From NCBI GenBank assembly GCA_046331625.1, contig JAXLQL010000004.1, forward strand, positions 310,001-374,000: a DNA stretch of 64,000 bases, in the 5' to 3' direction. The position numbers and the translations under genes are program-made. This document shows positions 53,994 to 61,436 of the stretch, one piece after another. Source of the DNA: JAXLQL01 sp046331625. GTDB lineage: Bacteria; Acidobacteriota; Terriglobia; Bryobacterales; Bryobacteraceae. Position 1 is the stretch's first letter, and every line of letters starts with the position of its first letter. Under the pieces are notes generated by a model. It was not told the origin of the DNA and did no database searches. It worked only from the letters and a program-made list of their open reading frames with translations.

Positions 53994-54842
53994 ATGACGA
54001 AGATGAAACACAAGACATTCGGGACGAGAACGGTCAACAGAGCCATCTATGACTACCTCATGGAGGATGACCGGTTCCGTCGATCAAGGCAGACAGGTCG
54101 GTACTCAGTGCCCAAGACCTCCGTTCGCAGTACAGAGATGGGGCGGCCCGAGTGTTGTCCCGTGATAGATGCAACGGCCCTCGAGAACTTCTGTAGCGGA
54201 GTGCTCATCGCCGATAGACTCGTCCTGACTGCCGGGCACTCGCCTGCCGACTCTTGTAAGGTGAGGATCGGAGCCACAACCGTAGTGAATGGTACGGAGA
54301 TCCTGATCTCCGGGATGCCCATTAGGTGTGACGTTTCGAAAGTAGCCAAGCCTCGAAGTGAAGCCGACTTGGTGGATCTTGCTTTGCTCGTTCTCGATGA
54401 GCCCGCCGCGGTGCGCCCAGCTTTGCTGGCGACTCGGGGAGACTACGAGCGGGCTGCAGCCCAAGTAGTCCACTTGTGTGGCTTCGGATACCAGCGCGAC
54501 AACTTCGGCAATCTGGCGGAAGCCGGAGTCAAACGCAGCATTCAGCTCCCGTTCAATCCCGACGACACCCCACAGGATCCAGCATTCTCGCGGCGACACG
54601 AGTTCGTGGCAGGTGGAAGGACTGGAAAGGGCGTCATCTTTGACGCCGAAGAAGGGGACAGCGGCGCGCCGGCTTACCTGGAAACCAAAGGCGGCGGCAT
54701 CATCGTCATCGGCATAGACAGCCGCAACGCCGCCGGGCACAAGTCGATTTATACTCGCGTGGACGCTCACCTCGACTGGATCTACAGCGTCGCAGAGAAA
54801 TACGGCATCACTATTCCTGGTGCGAGCTCCACAGCCCCATGA
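53994..54842 (+). CDS. trypsin-like serine protease without signal peptide, copy 1
   Basis: 282 residues; AGGAAGGAAG precedes the ATG. Catalytic triad by motif: His82 (LVLTAGHSPAD), Asp128 (VDLALLVLDEP) and Ser223 (EEGDSGAPAYLE). Chymotrypsin fold of the bacterial V8/trypsin-like kind. An N-terminal extension of about 50 residues, rich in Arg/Lys (DDRFRRSRQTGRYS), is missing from copy 2 and could be a propeptide. The C-terminal block GIDSRNAAGHKS-TRVDAHLDWIY is shared with copy 2. Absence of a signal suggests cytoplasmic action. It follows a family A gene and the CHAT gene. Confidence 0.88.
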   Translation: MTKMKHKTFGTRTVNRAIYDYLMEDDRFRRSRQTGRYSVPKTSVRSTEMGRPECCPVIDATALENFCSGVLIADRLVLTAGHSPADSCKVRIGATTVVNGTEILISGMPIRCDVSKVAKPRSEADLVDLALLVLDEPAAVRPALLATRGDYERAAAQVVHLCGFGYQRDNFGNLAEAGVKRSIQLPFNPDDTPQDPAFSRRHEFVAGGRTGKGVIFDAEEGDSGAPAYLETKGGGIIVIGIDSRNAAGHKSIYTRVDAHLDWIYSVAEKYGITIPGASSTAP

Positions 54843-54918
54843 GTCAGCGACTCTTGGCGCTCCAGACTCTTGGCGGTCCGGTGGCAATCGGCCGCTCCAT
54901 GTGATAGCATTCGCCGCC

Positions 54919-55674
54919 ATGGCCCGATTCAATTTCGTTTGTCATGGCATGATGCTCTATGTGGAACAGCCCGACCACATCGAGATACTGATTCCACCTG
55001 TCTACCCGCACGTGTTTCGGCATGGTGACCCCGCAGCCGGTACGGTGCGCGACTTGGATTCATCGGCGCTATGGGAGCTCAAAGGTCCTGCTTCGAGCGG
55101 CAAGCCGCTGCTGAGTTTGCTTTCACCTAAGTACTTCCTCTGCCTCCCGCAGTCTCGGTTCGAAGCGGTCCCAGCAAATGCTCGGAACCGATATCGAATT
55201 CCCAAGCCGGACCGCATTACCGGTTATCGGCTCGTCGAAGTCGATGACCGTATTTTCGGCACTACCGATCCGTCCGTTGCCGTCGAGCGGCCCGTCAGCT
55301 TGTATGCGGCCACGTGCTTTTCGTACCTGGACGTTCCGGCGGGTGGAGTTACGCTCACGGGGTCTACCGGAGGATTCGTATCGCTGAATGACGCACTCGG
55401 ATTCTCTTGGTGCCTCTACGCGCAGCCCGACGAAGTCGAAAACGTTCACGACACGACCGCCTTGAATGCGTTACTCCGCTCGCGCGAGACCGGTAGGCCT
55501 CCCGATCTTCGCCTGTCGATGCCGTTTGTCGCGGACAAGGCCCCCGATCCGGCTCGTCTCACCGGTATCAGCAAAACGCAGTTACTCAATCTGTATGAGC
55601 TCGCGCATGCCAGCGGCGCAGTTCAAACAGGCGAGGCGGGCGGCTGCAATGACGCCTTCTTGACTTTTCCCTAG
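54919..55674 (+). CDS. unrecognised protein, copy 2 of family A
   Basis: 251 residues from the ATG at 54919, chosen because it aligns with copy 1 at its second or third residue (ARFNFVCHGMMLYVE). The same blocks recur in the same order (NARNRYRIPKPDRITGYR, CFSYLDVP, WCLYAQPDEVENVHDTTALN, ADKAPDPARLTGISKTQLLN), and it ends with GGCNDAFLTFP. No signal peptide, membrane span or known catalytic motif is visible. The conserved Cys-His pair near the N-terminus (CHGMM) and the C-terminal GGC are candidate functional residues. The next protease starts three bases after its stop. Confidence 0.8.
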   Translation: MARFNFVCHGMMLYVEQPDHIEILIPPVYPHVFRHGDPAAGTVRDLDSSALWELKGPASSGKPLLSLLSPKYFLCLPQSRFEAVPANARNRYRIPKPDRITGYRLVEVDDRIFGTTDPSVAVERPVSLYAATCFSYLDVPAGGVTLTGSTGGFVSLNDALGFSWCLYAQPDEVENVHDTTALNALLRSRETGRPPDLRLSMPFVADKAPDPARLTGISKTQLLNLYELAHASGAVQTGEAGGCNDAFLTFP

Positions 55675-55677
55675 CCC

Positions 55678-56370
55678 GTGAACGTCCAAGGTGCCATCTC
55701 AAACAAAACCGCCCTCGACAACGAGGCCTTTCTCTTCGACGCTTGTTGCCCAGTCATCGAATCCGAAGTTACCCACAACTTCGCCAGCGGCATCCTTATC
55801 GCTCCTCGTCTCATCCTCACGGCTTGGCACGCAGCCCTCCGCCCGTGCTTCGTCAGGATCCCAGCATGGAACGTCGCCTCCGGCCCGCGCCTCGATGCCA
55901 TCGCGATCGAGCACGCTCCGCAAAATACGGACCGTAGAGTCGACCTCGCGCTCCTGGTCTTGCAAAGTGATGCTGGCGTCGAGCCCGCGAGACTTGCCAC
56001 AGACGCGGACTTCATAATCGCCTGCGACCGCGGTGTGACGCTCTGCGGGTTCGGTTTTACCCGCGATCGTTTCGGCAACTTGGCCTCCGCCGGAATCAAG
56101 CGCGTGACCTGGCTTCCAATCGATACGCACGACGCCGGAGAATTCGTTGCCGGCGGCATCATTGATGGCAAGATACACGACGCCGAAGAAGGCGACTCCG
56201 GCGGGCCCGCCTACCTCGAAACAAAACAAGGCATGATTGTCGTGGGCATCGACAGCCGCAACGCCGCAGGCCACAAGTCCGTCTTCACTCGCGTGGACGC
56301 ACATCTCGACTGGATCTACAAAACCGCCGCGGAACACGGCATCTCCCTCGGCGGTGGGACCGCGAGCTAA
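55678..56370 (+). CDS. trypsin-like serine protease without signal peptide, copy 2
   Basis: 230 residues from GTG at 55678, three bases after the family A stop, with no clear ribosome binding site; translational coupling is likely. Triad: His51 (LILTAWHAAL), Asp89 (RRVDLALLVL) and Ser174 (EEGDSGGPAYLE). Gly before His is replaced by Trp (TAWHA) relative to copy 1. It lacks the basic N-terminal extension of copy 1. The family-specific tail GIDSRNAAGHKSVFTRVDAH is retained. It ends 15 bases before a sulfatase gene. Confidence 0.87.
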   Translation: MNVQGAISNKTALDNEAFLFDACCPVIESEVTHNFASGILIAPRLILTAWHAALRPCFVRIPAWNVASGPRLDAIAIEHAPQNTDRRVDLALLVLQSDAGVEPARLATDADFIIACDRGVTLCGFGFTRDRFGNLASAGIKRVTWLPIDTHDAGEFVAGGIIDGKIHDAEEGDSGGPAYLETKQGMIVVGIDSRNAAGHKSVFTRVDAHLDWIYKTAAEHGISLGGGTAS

Positions 56371-56385
56371 AATGTTCGCGTCCCG

Positions 56386-57801
56386 ATGCTCCTCACTCGC
56401 CGCTCGCTGCTCGCCTCCGCGTTCGCGCCCCGCCGGCGCACGCCCAACATCGTCCTGATCCTGCTTGACGACTACGGTTGGCGCGACACCGGCTACAACG
56501 GCAGCACCTTCTACGAAACGCCGAACATCGATCGCCTCGCCCGCAGTGGCATGGTGTTCACCAATGGCTACTCGGCGAGTCCGGTGTGCTCCCCCACCCG
56601 CGCCGCGATCATGACCGGCAAGTACCCGGCGCGGCTTCACGTGACTTCGCACTTGCAAGGCGCATCGAACCGCTACCATCGCACGAAGGTGCTGCAGCCC
56701 AATGCGCGGCTCGAACTTCCGCTCGAAGAGGTGACCATCGCCGAGTTGCTGCGCGCGCGAGGCTATCGCACCGCGTCGATCGGCAAGTGGCACCTCGGCA
56801 AATCCGGATTCCTGCCGCAGGATCAAGGCTTCGATGTCTCGTTCGCAGGCGACGAAGCCGGCTCACCCAACGACTTCTTCTATCCCGCGTGGAAGAAGAA
56901 GATCCCGCTCGAAGGCAAACCCGGCGACTATCTCACTGACCGGCTCACCGATCTCGCCGTCGACTTCATCCACACGAGCAAAGACCGCCCGTTTTTCCTC
57001 TACCTGCCCCACTTCGCCGTGCACGTGCCGATTCAAGCCAAGCCCGAGAAGGTCCGCAAGTACGATGCGAAGTCGCGGCCGGAGAATCCGCAAAACTTCG
57101 GCGAGTATGCGGCGATGATCGAGAGCGCGGATGAAAGCGTGGGCCGCGTGGTCGATGCACTCGACCGCGCGGGAGTATCCGGGAACACGCTCGTGATGTT
57201 CGCGAGCGACAACGGAGGCGTGAGTTCGCGCGAGTGGAAGAACAAGCAGATTACGTCGAATCTTCCGTTGCGCCGCGGCAAAGGGTGGCTGTACGAAGGC
57301 GGCATCCGCGTACCTTCGATCGTGCGTTGGCCCGGCGTCACCAAACCCGGCAGCCAGTGCCATGAGCCTGTGGCGAGCTACGACTACGCGCCCACATTCG
57401 CCGAGATCGCGGGTGTGCCGCGCGTGAAAATGCCCCCGATGGATGGCCGCAGCTTCGCTCCCCTGCTACGCGGCAAACAACAAAATGTCCGCGATATGTT
57501 TTGGCACTATCCGCACTACAGTCCCCAACTCGGGCGGCCCGCGGCTGCCTTGCGGCGCGGGGACTACAAGCTGATCCGCTTCTTCGAAGATGACCGCGTC
57601 GAGCTCTATGACCTGAAGAACGACATCGGCGAAACTCGCGATCGCGCGGCGGCTGAGCCCACCCGCGCGGCGGCGATGCGGCAATCGCTTGACCGGTTGC
57701 TCGCCGAAACAAAAGCACAGTTGCCCGTGCCGAACCCGAACTACGATGCCTCGCGCGAGCTCGAACCCGGCGAACCGATGGGACCGGTGACCGCGAAGTG
57801 A
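56386..57801 (+). CDS. exported arylsulfatase-type sulfatase
   Basis: 471 residues with a Tat-like N-terminus (MLLTRRSLLASAFAPRRR). The sulfatase signature SPVCSPTRAAIMTGKYPAR contains Cys68, which would be converted to formylglycine; the metal ligands begin at Asp28-Asp29 (VLILLDDYGWRD), and later motifs GKWHLGK and FASDNGG are present. It hydrolyses sulfate esters, probably of polysaccharides. The stop overlaps the GTG of the following mini-ORF by four bases. Its C-terminal segment (MRQSLDRLLAETKAQLPVP) is repeated in the next two ORFs. Confidence 0.9.
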   Translation: MLLTRRSLLASAFAPRRRTPNIVLILLDDYGWRDTGYNGSTFYETPNIDRLARSGMVFTNGYSASPVCSPTRAAIMTGKYPARLHVTSHLQGASNRYHRTKVLQPNARLELPLEEVTIAELLRARGYRTASIGKWHLGKSGFLPQDQGFDVSFAGDEAGSPNDFFYPAWKKKIPLEGKPGDYLTDRLTDLAVDFIHTSKDRPFFLYLPHFAVHVPIQAKPEKVRKYDAKSRPENPQNFGEYAAMIESADESVGRVVDALDRAGVSGNTLVMFASDNGGVSSREWKNKQITSNLPLRRGKGWLYEGGIRVPSIVRWPGVTKPGSQCHEPVASYDYAPTFAEIAGVPRVKMPPMDGRSFAPLLRGKQQNVRDMFWHYPHYSPQLGRPAAALRRGDYKLIRFFEDDRVELYDLKNDIGETRDRAAAEPTRAAAMRQSLDRLLAETKAQLPVPNPNYDASRELEPGEPMGPVTAK

Positions 57802-57995
57802 CGCGCTGCGCCTTGCTCCTCGCCGCAGCCGCGCCCGCCTTCGCGCAGAAGCGGATCGCGATCACGATCGTTCGCCTGCCTTATCGCGCGGCGGCCGAGC
57901 GCACCCACGCGGATCCGATGCGGCAGTCGCTCGACCAGTTGCTCGCCGAAACAAAAACGCCGTCGCGCGTGCTGAACCCGGAGCCAGCGAGGTGA
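57798..57995 (+). CDS. chimeric 65-aa ORF from tandem duplication, copy 1
   Basis: Starts with GTG overlapping the sulfatase stop (GTGA). Residues 1-30 copy the signal peptide and start of the deacetylase at 58186 (MTRCALLLAAAAPAFAQKRI); residues 33-60 copy the sulfatase C-terminus (MRQSLDQLLAETKTPS). It lacks the NodB catalytic core. It may be exported as a short peptide or be non-functional. The NodB motif 1 acidic pair is lost here (TIVRLPY). Confidence 0.5.
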   Translation: MTRCALLLAAAAPAFAQKRIAITIVRLPYRAAAERTHADPMRQSLDQLLAETKTPSRVLNPEPAR

Positions 57996-58185
57996 CCCGC
58001 TACGCCTTGGTCCTCGCCGTGACCGCGCTTGCCTTCGCGCAGAAGCGCATCGCGATCACGATCGATGGCCTGCCTGATCTCGCGGCGGCCGAGCGCACCC
58101 ACGCGGATCCGATGCGGCAATCGCTCGACCAACTGCTCGCCGAAACAAAAGCGCAGTTACCCGTGCCGTTCCCGGCGACCGCGAA
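57798..58185 (+). repeat. two 194-bp tandem repeats at the sulfatase/deacetylase junction
   Basis: The starts at 57798, 57992 and 58186 are spaced exactly 194 bases apart. Each unit carries a deacetylase 5' end joined to a sulfatase 3' end. Because 194 is not a multiple of three, the four-base stop/start overlap restores frame at each unit. Confidence 0.9.
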
Positions 58186-58189
58186 ATGA
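57992..58189 (+). CDS. chimeric 65-aa ORF from tandem duplication, copy 2
   Basis: Starts with GTG overlapping the previous TGA. The signal peptide (MTRYALVLAVTALAFAQKRI) is almost identical to that of the deacetylase, and the tail MRQSLDQLLAETKAQLPVP matches the sulfatase C-terminus. The frame is intact, and it ends in an ATGA overlap with the deacetylase start. It is closer to the deacetylase than copy 1 in its first 26 residues. Function as a secreted peptide or simply as a translational-coupling relay is possible. Confidence 0.5.
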   Translation: MTRYALVLAVTALAFAQKRIAITIDGLPDLAAAERTHADPMRQSLDQLLAETKAQLPVPFPATAK

Positions 58190-59103
58190 CACGCTACGCT
58201 CTGCTCCTCGCCGTGACCGCGCTTGCCTTCGCGCAGAAGCGCATCGCGACCACGATCGATGACCTGCCCTATGTCGACCTCAGCGAGCGTCCGAACCTCT
58301 CGCGCGCGCAGGCGGCCACGCGAAGCATCCTCGATGCGCTCACGAAAGCGAAGGCGCCGGCCGCGGCTTTCGTCAATGAGAGCAAGCTGCAGGTCCGCGG
58401 AGAGCGCGATGCACGGGTGGCACTGCTGGAGCAGTGGCTCGACGCGGGGCACGTCCTCGGCAACCACACGTTCTCACATCCGGATTTCAACAAGGTCACG
58501 CTCGACGAGTACACCGCCGACATCGTCAAAGGCGAAGTGCTCACACGCGACCTGATGCGGGCACGCGGCCACGAGCGCTTCTACTTCCGGCATCCGTTCA
58601 CGCACACGGGGCCCGATCTCGCCAAGCGCGAAGGGCTCGCGCGCTTCCTCGATTCGCACGGATACACGGTGGCGCCGTTCACCGTCGAGCATGCCGACTA
58701 CCTCTTCAATCAGGTGCGCGAGAAGCTCCTCTCACGCGGAGACACAGCGCAAGCCGAACGCGTGCGCAAGGCGTACGTGGCGCATCTCGACACGATGCTC
58801 GACTACTTCGAGAAGCTCACCCACGCCTCATTCGGCCGCGACATCGCGCAGATCCTGATCATCCACGCCAGCGACCTCAACGCCGCCAGTCTCGGCGAGA
58901 TGCTCGCACGCACGCGCGAGCGCGGGTACGCTTTCGTGACGCTCGACGACGCGCTGCGGGATCCGGCCTATCGAACCGAGGACCGCTACGTGAACAAGTG
59001 GGGTCCGTCATGGCTGCATCGCTGGGCGCCGGCGCTCGGCCGCGACATGGACCTGCGCAATGAGCCCGATCCGCCGCAGTGGGTGTTGGACCTCGCGAAG
59101 TAG
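58186..59103 (+). CDS. exported polysaccharide deacetylase (NodB fold)
   Basis: 305 residues with a signal peptide (MTRYALLLAVTALAFAQ). NodB motif 1 is TIDDLPY (Asp25, Asp26); motif 2 is GNHTFSHPD (metal His94 and His98); motif 3 region FYFRHPFTHTG; and ILIIHASDLNA supplies the late His. It removes N- or O-acetyl groups from polysaccharides such as chitin or peptidoglycan. The ATG overlaps the preceding mini-ORF stop. Together with the sulfatase it may process a sulfated, acetylated glycan. Confidence 0.9.
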   Translation: MTRYALLLAVTALAFAQKRIATTIDDLPYVDLSERPNLSRAQAATRSILDALTKAKAPAAAFVNESKLQVRGERDARVALLEQWLDAGHVLGNHTFSHPDFNKVTLDEYTADIVKGEVLTRDLMRARGHERFYFRHPFTHTGPDLAKREGLARFLDSHGYTVAPFTVEHADYLFNQVREKLLSRGDTAQAERVRKAYVAHLDTMLDYFEKLTHASFGRDIAQILIIHASDLNAASLGEMLARTRERGYAFVTLDDALRDPAYRTEDRYVNKWGPSWLHRWAPALGRDMDLRNEPDPPQWVLDLAK

Positions 59104-59121
59104 GGCGCTACAATCGAAGCG

Positions 59122-59727
59122 ATGCCGGTAGCGATGGTGCAGGAAACGCCCGTCCCCACGGAGCCGCGCTACAAGCGGTGGACCCGGCGGGAGTGCGAGC
59201 AACTCGAGTCGATGGGGCTCTTTGAAGGGCAGCGCTATGAGCTGGTCGAAGGGAACCTAATCGACAAGATGGGGATGAATCCGCCTCACATGTTCTACCT
59301 CATGCTGACGGTTGGTTGGCTCATCAGCGTGTTCGGTGTCCGCCGGGTGCTGCATCAGATGCCCATCGACGTACGGCCAGAGGACAACCCCACTAGCGAG
59401 CCTCAGCCGGACGCTTGCGTACTCGCCGCGCCAGTCGACAAGGCCTCCTTGCACCGGCCCGGACCCGCGGACATCGCATTGGTGGTGGAAGTTGCCGACA
59501 CCACACTCGCCTTCGACTCCGGCGTGAAAGCCAGCCTCTACGCTCGCGCGGGTGTCGCCGATTACTGGATCCTCGATATTCCCGGACGGCGGGTCCTCGT
59601 CCATCGGAACCCCCAAGCAGGCGTGTACGAGTCAGTGGCTGCCTACAGCGAACACGAGCGCGTGGCTCCGCTGGCCGCGCCCGAAAGCGCGGTCTCGTTC
59701 TCCCAAATCGCGGAAGACGCCGCCTGA
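59122..59727 (+). CDS. Uma2 family (DUF820) endonuclease-like protein
   Basis: 201 residues with the PD-(D/E)XK-like Uma2 layout: RRECEQLESMGLFEGQRYEL and VEGNLIDKMG, NPTSEPQPDACVL, then ALVVEVADTTLAFD, GVKASLYARAGVADYWILD and RRVLVHRNPQAGVY. The proposed catalytic acidic residues (D in SEPQPD, E in VVEVAD, K in GVKASLY) are present. Biological role is unknown; such genes are multicopy in acidobacteria and cyanobacteria. This is the intact relative of the remnants at 12345-13040. It lies 18 bases after the deacetylase stop. Confidence 0.88.
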   Translation: MPVAMVQETPVPTEPRYKRWTRRECEQLESMGLFEGQRYELVEGNLIDKMGMNPPHMFYLMLTVGWLISVFGVRRVLHQMPIDVRPEDNPTSEPQPDACVLAAPVDKASLHRPGPADIALVVEVADTTLAFDSGVKASLYARAGVADYWILDIPGRRVLVHRNPQAGVYESVAAYSEHERVAPLAAPESAVSFSQIAEDAA

Positions 59728-59730
59728 TCG

Positions 59731-60291
59731 ATGCGATTCTTCTTCCGGTGCCACATCCCCGAATTCAATCGCGTGCTCCTGGTCGAGTCCGGATCGCGCT
59801 ATCTCGTCGAGGATCTGCTACCCGGCATCTACGAGCACCACTCACCCGTGCTCGAACACCTCGACATCGTCACCTGCTACGCCGGGCTCCCGAAGGGCTT
59901 TGACGAGTCGCGCGGCCGAGTCTTCCGCGTAGGCGATTTTCCGGGTCGAGCGAATCGGGCCAAGCTGTATGCTCTGCTCTCCGGGCGCAACTACTCGATC
60001 TGCGGAATCGTGTGCGCGGGCGAGCCCATCATGACCAAGTGGAAATGGGTGATCGCCTCGCGCGTTCCGGCCAAGCTCTTCCTGCTCAACGAAAACGGCG
60101 ATTACTTCTGGTTCGACCGGTCCCAGTGGCGCACCATCCGCCATTTCATGCTGTTTCGCGCGGGCTTGGCGGGCGCTGGCGCGGTCCGCACGTTGGCGCG
60201 GCTGGCTGCGTTTCCGTTCACCCTGGCTTATCTGCTCCTGTTCACCGCGATGGCTCATCTGCGGCGGCGCCGGCCCGCCGCACAAACCTGA
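59731..60291 (+). CDS. hypothetical membrane-anchored protein (186 aa)
   Basis: Starts three bases after the Uma2 stop. The soluble part (RFFFRCHIPEFNRVLLVESG ... LPGIYEHHSPVLEHLDIVTC ... FRVGDFPGRANRAKLYALL) looks like a Rossmann-type or surface-polysaccharide-related domain, but I cannot assign it. One C-terminal hydrophobic segment (AFPFTLAYLLLFTAMAHL) is followed by Arg residues. The order with Uma2 suggests co-transcription rather than shared function. Confidence 0.7.
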   Translation: MRFFFRCHIPEFNRVLLVESGSRYLVEDLLPGIYEHHSPVLEHLDIVTCYAGLPKGFDESRGRVFRVGDFPGRANRAKLYALLSGRNYSICGIVCAGEPIMTKWKWVIASRVPAKLFLLNENGDYFWFDRSQWRTIRHFMLFRAGLAGAGAVRTLARLAAFPFTLAYLLLFTAMAHLRRRRPAAQT

Positions 60292-60320
60292 GGCCTGGCC
60301 CTAATCGACGTCACCGCCCG

Positions 60321-60830
60321 TCAGGCGATTCGATTCCCGTTCCGCAAGATCCGCTGCATGTCCACGGCCGTCACCTTCGGGTTCCGCAGCGTCCACTCGA
60401 GCGAGAAGTCTTCTTTGATCCCGCTCGGGAACGTCGTCCGGATGAAGTGGTTCGTCAGCGCCCCGCCCCACGTCACCAAGTGCTCGTCGACCAACTCCAT
60501 CTTCAGTTGCGACGAATCGATCCCGAGCTTGTTCAACTCCGCCACCACCAGCGGAATCGGATTCTCATAGCTCGTGTATGACCGGTTCGAGCGGTCCGCG
60601 GGAATCGGGGTATACTGCGCGACCTCGGGCGGTTCCGGGATCGGCAAGCCGTTCTGCCCCGGTGGCAAAGGCGCAGTCGGAGGGCGAGGTGTTGTCGCAG
60701 TGGCGGAATTTTGCCCCTGGCTCGCAGCCGCCAGCGTGTCACTGAAATCCGTCGATGAGCCTCCTGTCCCTCTTCTCATCACCGTGCCCAGCGCTTCGGA
60801 AATATAAGGTTCTCTCGTTGGCGAAACCAT
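60321..60830 (-). CDS. hypothetical protein with Pro-rich linker (169 aa)
   Basis: From the ATG at 60830 (AGGTGA just upstream; starts at 60848 or 60863 are possible). The N-terminal half is low-complexity and Pro/Thr/Gln rich (TATTPRPPTAPLPPGQNG). The C-terminal half has a compact pattern (YENPIPLVVAELNKLGIDSS, LVTWGGALTNHFIRTTFPSG, VDMQRILRNGNRIA). No signal peptide. I do not recognise it. It diverges from the NUDIX gene across only about 15 bases. Confidence 0.6.
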   Translation of the reverse strand: MVSPTREPYISEALGTVMRRGTGGSSTDFSDTLAAASQGQNSATATTPRPPTAPLPPGQNGLPIPEPPEVAQYTPIPADRSNRSYTSYENPIPLVVAELNKLGIDSSQLKMELVDEHLVTWGGALTNHFIRTTFPSGIKEDFSLEWTLRNPKVTAVDMQRILRNGNRIA

Positions 60831-60845
60831 AGTCACCTGCTTCCC

Positions 60846-61436
60846 ATGCATCTCACGGGCCACCCGCCCGTTGACATACTGAAGAGACCCGTGACTTCAC
60901 TCGTCCACCTGCTCGAAGCCCACCGCCCGTTCACGCAGCGCGAAGCTGCGATGCTCGCCGGCACGCTCGCCTTCGTCCGCGCCGATCCCGCGCACCTCGA
61001 CGCCGGCAATCCCCCCGGCCACATCACCGGATCGGCCTGGGTGCTCGACGAGTCGCGCTCGCTCGTGATCCTCACCCATCACCGCAAGCTTGGCCGGTGG
61101 TTCCAACTCGGCGGACATCTCGACCCCGGCGAGTCCGTTGCCGAAGGCGCGCTACGCGAAGCACGCGAGGAGTCGGGGCTCACCGAGGTTCGCCTCATCG
61201 ACCAAGCGATCTTCGACGTGGATGTGCATCCCATCCCCGCGCGTGGCGCACAGCCCGAACATCTGCACTATGACATCCGTTTCCTCTGCGAGACGCCGCA
61301 CGTCGAGCCGCGGCCCACGGCCGAGTCGCGGGCGGTAGCGTGGGTGCGGCTCGTAGAAGTGGCGGCGCTCAACCCGGACGAGTCGATGACGCGAATGGTC
61401 GAGAAGACGCTTCTGCGTTGGCGGCGAGCGCGATGA
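60846..61436 (+). CDS. NUDIX hydrolase
   Basis: 196 residues. The Nudix box GHLDPGESVAEGALREAREE-SGL matches GX5EX7REUXEEXGU. Flanking elements VLDESRSLVILTHHRKLGRW and HYDIRFLCETP are typical of NTP/ADP-ribose-type Nudix enzymes with an N-terminal helical extension. Substrate unknown. Its stop directly abuts the convergent DUF1080 gene. Confidence 0.9.
   Translation: MHLTGHPPVDILKRPVTSLVHLLEAHRPFTQREAAMLAGTLAFVRADPAHLDAGNPPGHITGSAWVLDESRSLVILTHHRKLGRWFQLGGHLDPGESVAEGALREAREESGLTEVRLIDQAIFDVDVHPIPARGAQPEHLHYDIRFLCETPHVEPRPTAESRAVAWVRLVEVAALNPDESMTRMVEKTLLRWRRAR

Noticed and set aside
53192..55674. Family A as bacterial gasdermin
   Set aside because: Size and protease neighbours fit, but I see none of the sequence features I know from bacterial gasdermins, such as an N-terminal lipidation cysteine. 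Kept as unknown; structure prediction would settle it.
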